Positions 8,419 through 15,850 of a stretch of 25,007 bases of DNA are shown one piece after another. Every line of letters starts with the position of its first letter. Positions within the stretch are counted from its first letter, which is position 1. Made by a program: the position numbers and the translations under genes. The stretch is from a virus. The notes below the pieces were generated by a model. That model had not been told where the DNA came from. It saw only the letters and a list, made by a program, of their open reading frames with translations, and ran no database searches. The stretch spans positions 1 through 25,007 of IMG/VR virus record IMGVR_UViG_3300033148_008466; one strand, written 5' to 3'.

Positions 8419-9387
8419 CTAAGTGCTGGGGAAAAAAAAATCGATGCCCACAGATAATTGCGCCTTAAATTTATATCCGTCTTTAGCTTTGAATTCATAC
8501 TCCATATCAACATCAGGAGCAACATCAATAATCTTCCTACGAATTGTAAGCGCATCAAGTGCTGGCATTGCATCAATGAATTTACTAATATATGTTCTAT
8601 CGGTTTTGCCCTCAATACTTACAACATGTGATTTTAATTTAAGAGTACTATACTCACTAAATTCCTGACCAAATGCTTCTTTATGTGCTTCGGCTTGATT
8701 AAATAACATGGTTTCTTCACCAGCAGTTAGTAATTTAAACATAACGGTTTTCTTACGCATGGGCAATTTAATGCCGAAATGTCCTTCTCCATCAGGAGTT
8801 TCTGTGATTTTTTTATATCTTAATTTAAGTAAATCTACCTCAGTTTTAAAAATTGCATTTGTCCTTGGGTCAGGCACTTGTACTGTATATGTTGAACCAT
8901 AACTTGAACTACGTAAGAATAATATGATGGCATTCCTATCACCTGCGAGTAACATACTGGCATCAATACCTTTTGTTTTAATCTTTCTGTTTAATAATAT
9001 ATCTAAAACAGTACCATTTTCGATTAAAGAAGGTGTTGTAAGAAGGTCTTCGTCTTTTGAAGTCATGTATTCAACATTGACTTCAGAAATCTTGTTCTTA
9101 TAAAATAAACCCTTTGACGGTAATTTAACTATTTCATATGAAGTCATTAAATCAGGGTCAGTTTCTTTACTCATAGCATTTTCATAATCTTGAGGATTAA
9201 AACTTGCCGATGGTATCGAAGCAGATTGTGCTTCAGGTGCAGAAGGAGTAGGTGCTGGTGCTTCATCAAGCGGTAATGAAGTTACTGATTCTGGGTTTGC
9301 AAGCGTACCTTCTTCACGCATTTGCTTATACTTCTTTAATACATCTCCAATTGGCTCTTTTTTTGGTACTTGATTTTCTTTTTCCAT
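8419..9387 (-). CDS. gp26-like baseplate hub / tail assembly chaperone
   Basis: A 322-residue protein. The Pro/Ala-rich linker at about 38-60 is followed by the conserved body: YEIVKLPSKGLFY (84-96), then an 'LL-R-ik..gid..mLL.gDRNAIIlFLRssSYG' type block at 131-164, and a C-terminus ending VGIDFFFPST. The last block matches the 'VGV-FFWP' ending familiar from T4 gp26-family proteins. In T4, gp26 acts in hub and tape-measure assembly. The protein sits upstream of the tape measure, where lambda-type phages have G/GT. Its last codons contain a U-UUU-UUC slippery run leading in -1 into the 58-codon ORF. The late motif lies 38 nt before the ATG, which is the first in-frame start after it. Confidence 0.78.
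   Translation of the reverse strand: MEKENQVPKKEPIGDVLKKYKQMREEGTLANPESVTSLPLDEAPAPTPSAPEAQSASIPSASFNPQDYENAMSKETDPDLMTSYEIVKLPSKGLFYKNKISEVNVEYMTSKDEDLLTTPSLIENGTVLDILLNRKIKTKGIDASMLLAGDRNAIILFLRSSSYGSTYTVQVPDPRTNAIFKTEVDLLKLRYKKITETPDGEGHFGIKLPMRKKTVMFKLLTAGEETMLFNQAEAHKEAFGQEFSEYSTLKLKSHVVSIEGKTDRTYISKFIDAMPALDALTIRRKIIDVAPDVDMEYEFKAKDGYKFKAQLSVGIDFFFPST
8431..8437 (-). promoter_or_regulatory. candidate -1 ribosomal frameshift site (U UUU UUC)
   Basis: In the zero frame the minus strand reads GAT TTT TTT TTC CCC AGC ACT TAG. The heptamer U-UUU-UUC fits the X-XXY-YYZ rule and lies four codons before the stop. Slipping back one base gives CCC CAG CAC TTA GCG and then runs without a stop into the 58-codon ORF. 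No clear downstream pseudoknot was identified by eye; the hairpin at 8210-8236 is too far away to stimulate. Confidence 0.6.
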
Positions 9388-9425
9388 AGTAATTATAAAA
9401 ATTTATAGTTTATTATCATTTGGTG

Positions 9426-9433
9426 ATAAATAC
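9426..9433 (-). promoter_or_regulatory. late-promoter motif GTATTTAT, gp26-like gene
   Basis: The minus strand reads TCAGTATTTATCACC, ending 38 nt before the gp26-like ATG. It lies in the 126-nt gap between divergent genes. Confidence 0.65.
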
Positions 9434-9513
9434 TGAGAAAAAAATTTCCGACTGTATTCAAGATTTTTAATTAAGACACGTATTACTATATAATATGTAA
9501 CATTTATAAATCA

Positions 9514-9801
9514 ATGAGTGAAGAAAATAAATTATTAATAATATATGTTGGTGTGCAAGGTGTTAGAATGGAAGACATCGAACATTTTGTTAAAAGCATA
9601 ACCAAAAGAATATCACCAGAAACAATCAAGGGTGAAATCATAGTGATTCCAACACAATCAACCGATACAAGGATTGAATGTATCAATCCAAAATATATTA
9701 CGGATGCCGAACTAATAAGTGAGCATACTGAAATGATGAAAAAATTAAAACAAGAACTCCAACACCAATTGGAGCAATTAAAACAAGAAAATAATGGGTA
9801 A
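9514..9801 (+). CDS. unknown 95-aa protein with C-terminal coiled coil
   Basis: I do not recognise a family. Residues about 6-60 alternate hydrophobic strands and helices (KLLIIYVGVQG, EIIVIPTQSTD), suggesting a small alpha/beta domain. Residues about 70-93 are Lys/Gln/Glu/Leu-rich and likely helical coiled coil. It opens the plus-strand block that ends in the late sigma factor and overlaps the next gene by 8 nt. The 126-nt upstream gap has no perfect GTATTTAT on this strand; GTATTACT at 9480-9487 is a 6-of-8 match and may or may not matter. No TAnnTTTG box was seen, so its promoter is unclear. Confidence 0.7.
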   Translation: MSEENKLLIIYVGVQGVRMEDIEHFVKSITKRISPETIKGEIIVIPTQSTDTRIECINPKYITDAELISEHTEMMKKLKQELQHQLEQLKQENNG

Positions 9802-10531
9802 GTTAAGAATAGGTATTGATGTTAATGAAGTCTTGAGAGCAAGATGGGCACAATTCGACAGATTTTACGCACAGGAATTCGGAGAAGAAAATTTACAGAA
9901 AGAACCAGAATATGTTTACGATTTTTGGAAAAATTATCATTGGGAAGATACTGTTGAAACTGTGAAAGAATTAAAAGAACCCGATGAAATGCCTGATGAT
10001 ATTAATCCTGTGCATTATCAAGTAGATGAAAAAGGTGAGGCAGAAGCCGATTCATTCTTATTTAAAAAAGAGGAAGAAATCAAATTAACGGCAAAGGAAG
10101 TTTATAACAGATTTCTGTATCAGGATTTTTTATTTGAACTTCATGGTGCTGCACCTAAAATATATCCTCAATTGGATTTGGATGTTAATAATTTCTTACA
10201 GAAATACGAAAAAACAGTTGATTTTACTGTAATGTCGGTTGAAAACAGATTTAGTATACCACCAACACTTTTCTTTTTAAGTAAGATATCATCAAGGTTC
10301 AGAGATTATAAATTTTTAGATAATGCGATTGATATGTGGAAACACGTGAATGTATTAATCACAACAGACCCCGAAATCATTAAACTTGGTGCGCCTTGGG
10401 GTAAGAAACTTATCAAATTAAGGCGACCATATAATGAAGAATTAAAATCTGGTTCATTAGATGCACTACAAATTGTAGATTTAATTGAAAATCAGAAATT
10501 TCAAAAAATAATTAAATATAAAACTAAATAA
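9794..10531 (+). CDS. HAD-superfamily nucleotidase-like protein
   Basis: This 245-residue protein begins LRIGIDVNEVLRARW. The strand ending in D9-V-N11 resembles HAD motif I (DxD) as found in phage and cellular 5'(3')-deoxyribonucleotidases. Later, DFTVMSVENR (143-152) could hold motif II, and HVNVLITTDPEIIKL (184-198) with KLRRPYN (208-214) resembles the 'DD-P' acidic motif and 'PYN' tail of that group. The second Asp of motif I is Asn here, so it may be inactive or have a changed reaction. The region 35-130 is a charged cap-like insertion. It overlaps the upstream gene by 8 nt and ends one base before the next ATG. The HAD call rests on motifs only, and an unrelated Rossmann-like fold is possible. 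Confidence 0.5.
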   Translation: MGKLRIGIDVNEVLRARWAQFDRFYAQEFGEENLQKEPEYVYDFWKNYHWEDTVETVKELKEPDEMPDDINPVHYQVDEKGEAEADSFLFKKEEEIKLTAKEVYNRFLYQDFLFELHGAAPKIYPQLDLDVNNFLQKYEKTVDFTVMSVENRFSIPPTLFFLSKISSRFRDYKFLDNAIDMWKHVNVLITTDPEIIKLGAPWGKKLIKLRRPYNEELKSGSLDALQIVDLIENQKFQKIIKYKTK

Positions 10532-10532
10532 A

Positions 10533-11675
10533 ATGAGTGAAGAATTAAAAATATCAGCAGAACAGGCTGAATTAGAAAAAATCGAGAAAATTAAGGTTAG
10601 TCTCGATAAAATGGTGAATAAGAAATCAAAATTCTTATTTGTTGTACCAGAATCACAGAGTCCTGTTGCAAGTGTATATGAAATATATTTCCATGCAACA
10701 GTTGTAAAAAATCTGGGTTATGAAGTGGTGATTATGGTTGAGAAGGGTGATTATGTTGCTCCTACTTGGATTGAAAAAGAACTTACTGACCACCCACATA
10801 TGTCAATGGCAGACCCAAAACTTACTGTAGGTCCTGAAGACATCATGGTAATCCCAGAAGTCTATTCAAACGTAATGGAACAAACCAAAAATCTACCTTG
10901 TTTAAGAGTTGGATTACTACAATCTGTTGATTATATGACAAGTTCATTAATCCCGGGTACGGATTGGAAATCATTTGGTATTGATGATGTTATTACTACC
11001 TCACAAAGTCTTAAAGAATGGTTAGAAACTTTTTATGGTGAAGGTAAATTCGATATTAAAACATATAACATCGGTATTCCAGAATATTTTGAAAAAAGTA
11101 ATGTGCCTCAAAAACCTGTGATTTCGGTTATCGGTAGGAACGCCAATGAAATCAGTAAGTTTGTAAAACTATTCTTTAGTAAATATCCACAATACAATTG
11201 GGTAACTTTTGACCCAATGGTAACAAAAAGCAAGCCACCGCAACCAATGAGAAGAGTTGATTTTGCAAAAAGGTTGCAAGGTAATTTTGCTGCTTTGTGG
11301 ATTGACAGAATTGCGAGTTTCGGAACATTTCCATTAGAATGTATGAAATCAGGTGTGATTCCAATTTGCTTGAAACCCGATATCATGCCTGAATATATGA
11401 TTGATAGGGATGAAGAAGGTAAACCAGTACAGGCTATTGATGGAGCAGGTGTTTGGACTGAAAACTATTACGACCTTCCAATATTAGTTGGAGACGTACT
11501 TGTTAAATTTTTGGATGATAATATTTCTCCAGAATTATATGATGTAATGGAAAGCGTTGCGTCAAAATATAATCAAGCAGATAGCGAAATTAGATTGGTT
11601 GAAATTTATACCGAACTCGCTAATAAAAGAATTGCTTTGCTTGAAAAATCACTTCAACCCGTTGAAGAAAAATAA
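10533..11675 (+). CDS. GT-B fold glycosyltransferase (family 4-like)
   Basis: A 380-residue protein. After a charged helix (1-32), KFLFVVPESQSP (33-44) and VVKNLGYEVVIMV (57-69) give the first Rossmann half, with an 'i-tts-sl-wl' helix near 154-163. The second half starts at PVISVIGRN (195-203) and carries IASFGTFPLECMKSGVIPIC (260-279). That block corresponds to the GT-B E-x7-E/nucleotide-sugar-binding loop with E269, in the usual 'fG.fplEaMasG.ipv' form. It probably transfers a sugar, acceptor unknown. It lies in the plus-strand block between the HAD-like gene and a GT-A gene. The leader is A-rich with no Shine-Dalgarno sequence. Confidence 0.72.
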   Translation: MSEELKISAEQAELEKIEKIKVSLDKMVNKKSKFLFVVPESQSPVASVYEIYFHATVVKNLGYEVVIMVEKGDYVAPTWIEKELTDHPHMSMADPKLTVGPEDIMVIPEVYSNVMEQTKNLPCLRVGLLQSVDYMTSSLIPGTDWKSFGIDDVITTSQSLKEWLETFYGEGKFDIKTYNIGIPEYFEKSNVPQKPVISVIGRNANEISKFVKLFFSKYPQYNWVTFDPMVTKSKPPQPMRRVDFAKRLQGNFAALWIDRIASFGTFPLECMKSGVIPICLKPDIMPEYMIDRDEEGKPVQAIDGAGVWTENYYDLPILVGDVLVKFLDDNISPELYDVMESVASKYNQADSEIRLVEIYTELANKRIALLEKSLQPVEEK

Positions 11676-11698
11676 CATTAAAATTTAAATAAAATAAA

Positions 11699-12535
11699 AT
11701 GAATATATCAGTAATTATACCAATTCATGAATATAATGATGAATTATCTGGATTGGTAACAAAATCAGTTGAAAGTGTTTTAAAGCAAGAAGACGTTGCT
11801 GAACTCCCTAAAATATTGTTGGTTTACCCAACAGAACTCGATGTAGCTATCGTGGGATTCAGAGATTCTGTACTTCGTAAACATAGTGTTAGTGGGGTAA
11901 CTCACGAAAACTTTGTTTTAATTAAAAACGATGGAAAAACCGATTATCAGTCGCAAGTTAATCTTGGAGTTGAAAACGTAACTACCGATTATTTCTCGGT
12001 ACTTGAATTCGATGATGAATACGGTGGAACATATTTCAGAAATGCGGTAAAATATGTTGAAAGTTTTCCTGAAATTGACATATTATTAACCATGATGATT
12101 GAAGTCAATGAGAAAAATGAGGGCATCAAAATGACCAATGAAACAGTTTGGGCACAACAATTTGTTGGCGAGAACGGTGAAATGGGTTATTTAAATGCGA
12201 ATGCTCTGAAACAATACACAGATTTTAAATTGTCTGGTGGTATTATTAAAAAGTCGGAATTCGTGAACTTAGGTGGTTATAAGTCAAATATTAAATTGAC
12301 TTTTATGTATGAATTCTTGCTTAGAGCATTAAATAATGCATCAAAAATCTTTAGTATGCCAAAAATTGGGTACAAACATCTTGCAACACGTGCAGGTAGT
12401 TTATTTGATGGATATCTGAAGGATATGCCTGTTGATGAAAGAAAATTCTGGTTTGAAACAGCGACAAAGGAATCTAATTTCATGAATGACAGACCAATCG
12501 ACTTAACAAGACTTCAAAAAGTAGTAACCGAATAA
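11699..12535 (+). CDS. GT-A fold glycosyltransferase (family 2-like)
   Basis: A 278-residue protein starting MNISVIIPIHEYNDELSGLV, the GT2 opening strand and helix. VESVLKQ at 24-30 corresponds to the 'l.SvL.Q' helix, and YFSVLEFDDEYGGTYF (98-113) carries the DXD-like FDDE at 104-107 after a 'vttdYfs.LE.DDe' stretch. Residues about 190-240 (LSGGIIKKSEF..LGGYKSN) match the later GT2 'g..iikks.F...GGy' region. It follows the GT-B gene by 23 nt and abuts the sigma gene: TAA at 12533-12535 is followed directly by ATG. The two enzymes may act in sequence on one acceptor; this is inferred from adjacency only. Confidence 0.75.
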   Translation: MNISVIIPIHEYNDELSGLVTKSVESVLKQEDVAELPKILLVYPTELDVAIVGFRDSVLRKHSVSGVTHENFVLIKNDGKTDYQSQVNLGVENVTTDYFSVLEFDDEYGGTYFRNAVKYVESFPEIDILLTMMIEVNEKNEGIKMTNETVWAQQFVGENGEMGYLNANALKQYTDFKLSGGIIKKSEFVNLGGYKSNIKLTFMYEFLLRALNNASKIFSMPKIGYKHLATRAGSLFDGYLKDMPVDERKFWFETATKESNFMNDRPIDLTRLQKVVTE

Positions 12536-13288
12536 ATGAAGAAAATCGCAAATCCTACGCATTATTTTGCTGAGAGAGAAGAACGAGCCGTTGTAGATTA
12601 TATTAATTCTGATTCGCTGGAAGAAAAAAATCAAATCTATAACGAAATATTGATTGAACCGTTTCGAAAAATGATTCAATCAATATTAAGACGATACCCA
12701 ATTCATATCGGAAATTATGATATGGAAGAAGTTGAATCGAACGCCCTTACACACCTGATTGAACACATGGTTAAGTTCAACCCTAATAAAGTAACAAAAT
12801 CGGGAGCTAAGACCAAGGCATTTAGTTATTGCCAAACAATTATACGAAATTATTATAAAGACCATAGTAAAAAAAGTTACACTGAAAAGAAAACTAATTT
12901 GAGTTTTGATGATTATATTGATGAAATTAATGAAAATCTTGAACATACATATGAGATGGAAATGGAGAATCAACAACAACTCGAAAAGTTAATTAATGCC
13001 GTAATTGGAAAAATTGAAGACCGAATAGAAACCGACCCAACGATAAAGAAGAATGAAGCACTCGTTGGTGATGCAATTGCTAATGTGTTAAAAAATTGGC
13101 AGGTTCTGTTTATGGAAGATAGTCCCGATGGTAGATATGAAAAGCGTGTAACTAATAAATTTGCTAAAAATAAAATTTTATTATATTTAAAGGAACAAAC
13201 AGGTCTAAGCACCAAAGAGATACGAATAGGAATCAAGCCATTTAAGGAAATTTATTTCATTCAGAAAATTGATTATATGGAAGATTAA
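12536..13288 (+). CDS. late-transcription sigma factor, T4 gp55-like
   Basis: A 250-residue protein. Residues about 35-112 look like sigma-70 region 2: EPFRKMIQSILRRYP (41-55), then DMEEVESNALTHLIEHMVKF (62-81), and AFSYCQTIIRNYYKDHSKKS (95-114), which has the 'FsY...iiRNy.kd' core for -10 binding and melting. An acidic linker (125-170) follows. Residues about 212-240 (NKILLYLKEQTGLSTKEIRI) form an HTH-like helix pair. T4 gp55 is the compact sigma-like subunit that directs host RNA polymerase to TATAAATA late promoters. Here the partner sites are probably the nine GTATTTAT motifs in this window, one of which lies 13 nt after this gene. A host-derived ECF sigma is less likely given the acidic linker and context. 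Confidence 0.75.
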   Translation: MKKIANPTHYFAEREERAVVDYINSDSLEEKNQIYNEILIEPFRKMIQSILRRYPIHIGNYDMEEVESNALTHLIEHMVKFNPNKVTKSGAKTKAFSYCQTIIRNYYKDHSKKSYTEKKTNLSFDDYIDEINENLEHTYEMEMENQQQLEKLINAVIGKIEDRIETDPTIKKNEALVGDAIANVLKNWQVLFMEDSPDGRYEKRVTNKFAKNKILLYLKEQTGLSTKEIRIGIKPFKEIYFIQKIDYMED

Positions 13289-13301
13289 AATATATTAACC
13301 C

Positions 13302-13309
13302 GTATTTAT
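13302..13309 (+). promoter_or_regulatory. late-promoter motif GTATTTAT, structural operon 13329-16743
   Basis: The sequence reads CCCGTATTTATATGT, ending 19 nt before the ATG at 13329. It sits in the short gap after the sigma gene, so the sigma gene and the structural operon can be driven separately. Confidence 0.7.
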
Positions 13310-13328
13310 ATGTACTAAAACTATTAAA

Positions 13329-13733
13329 ATGGCGAGACCAAAAAGAAAAAGATTAGAATTTACTGAAGACAGTGTTAATAAACTGCTTCAAGAAATTTAT
13401 GAAGACAGTCATAATCAAAAAGCAAAAATAAATAGATTATTTACAAAATGGGAAACCAAAGTTAAGGAAAATGGTGAGGTTGCAGCAATTGGTGACCAAA
13501 TTGTTAAACTTATTGCTGCTGAAGCAAAAAATGTTGACCAGAAAATCATGTTACTTCGTTACTTAAAGGAAGTGGTTTTCGATAAAGGTGGTGGAAGTGG
13601 TGTTTCTGGTAAAAATGTGCCTGTTGAAGAACAAGGTGATGTAAGTACTGATAGAAGAAATGAGTTATTGAGTTTTGTTCAAGAACAACTTGAAGAAAAG
13701 GATAAACTAAAAGAAAAGGAAAAAGGTAAATAA
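13329..13733 (+). CDS. unknown 134-aa charged helical protein
   Basis: I do not recognise a family. The basic N-terminus MARPKRKRLEF is followed by a mostly helical body (15-92) and a flexible Gly-rich bridge (KGGGSGVSGK, about 92-101). A Lys/Glu-rich C-terminal helix, probably coiled coil, ends the protein. It is the first gene behind the 13302-13309 late motif and overlaps the next ATG by one base (TAATG). The position in a structural operon suggests a small virion or assembly protein. A small-terminase-like role was considered because of the helical, charged character, but nothing specific supports it. Confidence 0.75.
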   Translation: MARPKRKRLEFTEDSVNKLLQEIYEDSHNQKAKINRLFTKWETKVKENGEVAAIGDQIVKLIAAEAKNVDQKIMLLRYLKEVVFDKGGGSGVSGKNVPVEEQGDVSTDRRNELLSFVQEQLEEKDKLKEKEKGK

Positions 13734-15061
13734 TGAGCTTGGCTGACCAAAAAAGAAGTGTTTTTACGATCATTGGTTCGTATAATTCCTTAATGGAACA
13801 AGGAGAAGATATTTTACAAACAGACTTGTTTCCGTCTATTAATAATAAGGATGATATCGTACCATTCTTACTTGATGTTTTAAAAACCGTTGCAGGTACT
13901 GAAGCAATCAAGGAAGCAATTGGTGGAATGTTTGGTAAATTAGTTGATGAAGTCGAACCAAAGTTAAAAACGGTGTTAAAAAAACAATTTGTTCAGTCAA
14001 ATGCTGAAGAACTAATTCCGTCTTCATTCATGACAAATGGAATTACTGTTCCTGTAAAAGATATTGATATAAGCGGTAAATTCAAAGTTAATCCGAATAG
14101 CACTGAAGGCGGTTTAATATATGGGTCAACAACAAATAGTTTCAATAGCACAGCATATGATGCAATTCTAAATGCTGGCGATTCTGAAGGATTTAATAAC
14201 TTACAAATTAAATTTATCGAAGCCAGTGACAGTTTTCAATTAAGACCAAGTGGTGCAACACCAACAATTGGAGCATTCTTTACCAACTATATTGATGGGA
14301 CTGAACTTGTTAATAAAAAAGAACTTGTGAGTTCTGTTATGGATAATTTTTATGGTACGTTGGTAAAAAATCAGAATAAAACTGAAGAACAAGCATATGA
14401 AGAACTTCTGGTTGAAACACAATTACAACAAGTTCTCAATGATGATGATTCTTTTGTGGTAGCACCAGAAAAATTCGATGAGTTACTTGCGAAAGCACGT
14501 GAATTGATTCAAGGTGCTGTTAGTTATGATTTAGGTTGTGGATTAATGCCAGCGTCTCTGGAGTTTGACGATTTCACTAATTTGGTTTCAAGCATCTCTG
14601 GAGCAACCGACCCATTTTTTATTGGTAACCAACTTGGAGCAACAATTGATGAAAGCACAATGGCAACTGAAGACCAGACAAAAGAAAATAAGGAAACAAT
14701 TAAAGACGGGTTTTTTCAGAGAATAATTAACATATTTACTGTTAAGATGCTGGAAGCCGTAACGACTGCACCACAAATACGAACGTTGTTCGGTATGATG
14801 AGTTCATTACAGAATAATGGAACTGTTTTACTTAGTAATGCGAGTGAAGACATGGAAAACTTCAAGACCTGTATTAAATGCATGTCAAAAGAAATAATGA
14901 GATTAGTTGCAGAATTCATATTTGTGCTGGCAATTGCATATCTTATAAAATTGTTGAAACCTGTTATAACAAGGGTTATCAAAGAAAAAATAAATCAGTA
15001 CAGTGATATTATTGTTAGTCTCACTGGTGCATTAAGTAAAGTTAAAGACGTAATAACATAA
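13733..15061 (+). CDS. structural protein of unknown role with C-terminal membrane-like helix
   Basis: A 442-residue protein of unrecognised family. The first ~95 residues are helical (IVPFLLDVLKTVAGTEAIKE). A more polar middle part follows, with Ser/Thr/Asn-rich beta-like stretches (ISGKFKVNPNSTEGG), and then further helical parts. Residues about 388-410 (IMRLVAEFIFVLAIAYLIKL) form a strong hydrophobic helix followed by a basic stretch, as in a membrane anchor or membrane-penetrating segment. It is translated from the one-base overlap TAATG with the preceding gene and lies in the operon that ends with the spike protein. It may therefore be a baseplate or ejected virion protein. Cysteines occur in a cluster (CIKCMSK) and once more in YDLGCG. 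Confidence 0.75.
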   Translation: MSLADQKRSVFTIIGSYNSLMEQGEDILQTDLFPSINNKDDIVPFLLDVLKTVAGTEAIKEAIGGMFGKLVDEVEPKLKTVLKKQFVQSNAEELIPSSFMTNGITVPVKDIDISGKFKVNPNSTEGGLIYGSTTNSFNSTAYDAILNAGDSEGFNNLQIKFIEASDSFQLRPSGATPTIGAFFTNYIDGTELVNKKELVSSVMDNFYGTLVKNQNKTEEQAYEELLVETQLQQVLNDDDSFVVAPEKFDELLAKARELIQGAVSYDLGCGLMPASLEFDDFTNLVSSISGATDPFFIGNQLGATIDESTMATEDQTKENKETIKDGFFQRIINIFTVKMLEAVTTAPQIRTLFGMMSSLQNNGTVLLSNASEDMENFKTCIKCMSKEIMRLVAEFIFVLAIAYLIKLLKPVITRVIKEKINQYSDIIVSLTGALSKVKDVIT

Positions 15062-15065
15062 AATT

Positions 15066-15239
15066 ATGATAGTAGACCAAAAATTAAACAGACCATTCCT
15101 TGGTGTTTTCCTCATTGACGGAGACAAAGAAGGAACACAACTTGCAGTTTCATCAAAACCTAATTGGTTTAGAAGAATATGTATAAGATTATTCTTCGGT
15201 TGGAAATGGATAAGTATTAAAAAGTTAAAAGAAGACTAA
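15066..15239 (+). CDS. small 57-aa protein, unknown
   Basis: The short ORF begins MIVDQKLNRPFLGVFLIDGD and ends in a Trp/Arg/Phe-rich basic segment (WFRRICIRLFFGWKWISIKK) followed by KLKED. It begins 4 nt after the preceding stop and ends directly against the next ATG (TAA then ATG), so it fits the operon with no slack. The amphipathic, aromatic, basic C-terminal half could bind a membrane or nucleic acid. No family is recognised. Confidence 0.65.
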   Translation: MIVDQKLNRPFLGVFLIDGDKEGTQLAVSSKPNWFRRICIRLFFGWKWISIKKLKED

Positions 15240-15647
15240 ATGGCAATAGATTTCAGTAATATTGACGCAATTATTGGAGGATTTACAAAAGTATTAAACC
15301 TCTCATCGATTGGCGGTCCTCCACCTGTACCCACTCCACTCATGTTGATTGGTGTGCCTCTTCGTGCAGGATTGTCACCAACAAAAATTGCATCACGTAT
15401 TATTGCAAGAAAATCAGAAGCAGGACTTCCAGTTGGTGCATTGCCATCAGGTGGGATTAATCCTGATGAAATAATGGAAAGAATTAGAATCGAAGAAATT
15501 GTTAAAGCAATTCAACAGGATATGATTATTTCAGTGGCAGTACCACCCGGGATAACACTCACGGCAGCAGGTATTTCACCTACAGGTCCTGTTTCGGTAT
15601 TCGGTTCAACAATAACATTTACAAAAGGTTATGGGGTGGCACAATAA
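15240..15647 (+). CDS. Pro/Gly-rich protein next to spike gene, unknown
   Basis: A 135-residue protein. The N-terminal part contains GGPPPVPTPLMLIGVPLRAG (25-44); the middle is helical (about 70-92, DEIMERIRIEEIVKAIQ). The C-terminal part is beta-like, with VAVPPGITLTAAGISPTGPV. It sits two genes upstream of the gp5-like spike protein, where a spike tip or baseplate component is common. The PAAR family was considered, but the protein has no His or Cys, so it cannot form the PAAR metal site. It overlaps the following gene by one base (TAATG). Confidence 0.7.
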   Translation: MAIDFSNIDAIIGGFTKVLNLSSIGGPPPVPTPLMLIGVPLRAGLSPTKIASRIIARKSEAGLPVGALPSGGINPDEIMERIRIEEIVKAIQQDMIISVAVPPGITLTAAGISPTGPVSVFGSTITFTKGYGVAQ

Positions 15648-15850
15648 TGGAAAACCTGACTAAACACACACAAATCGAACTCCAAAAAATGGGTAATGAT
15701 ATTAAAGCCAGACATGATAAGTTAAAAGATGAACTTATTGCCAATACCTATGAAATGGAAGAACTCGAAAAACGAATTAATAAAAAAGCCGAGTTAATGG
15801 AAGAACTCGAAAAAAATTATGTAGAAATTGTTGAAAAATTAGTGAAATAA
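15647..15850 (+). CDS. small coiled-coil protein
   Basis: A 67-residue protein, nearly all Lys/Glu/Leu-rich helix, with heptad-like hydrophobic spacing (LKDELIANTYEMEELEKRI) and a near-repeat of MEELEK at about 37-42 and 51-56. It is coupled to both neighbours by one-base TAATG overlaps. It probably acts as an assembly helper or small structural coiled coil alongside the spike protein; no family is recognised. Confidence 0.72.
   Translation: MENLTKHTQIELQKMGNDIKARHDKLKDELIANTYEMEELEKRINKKAELMEELEKNYVEIVEKLVK

Noticed and set aside
9480-9487. GTATTACT as a late motif for the gene at 9514
   Set aside because: Only 6 of 8 bases match while nine other sites are perfect; mentioned as unclear, not called.
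15240-15647. PAAR spike-tip protein
   Set aside because: The protein contains no His or Cys and so cannot hold the PAAR metal; kept as an unknown Pro/Gly-rich protein.
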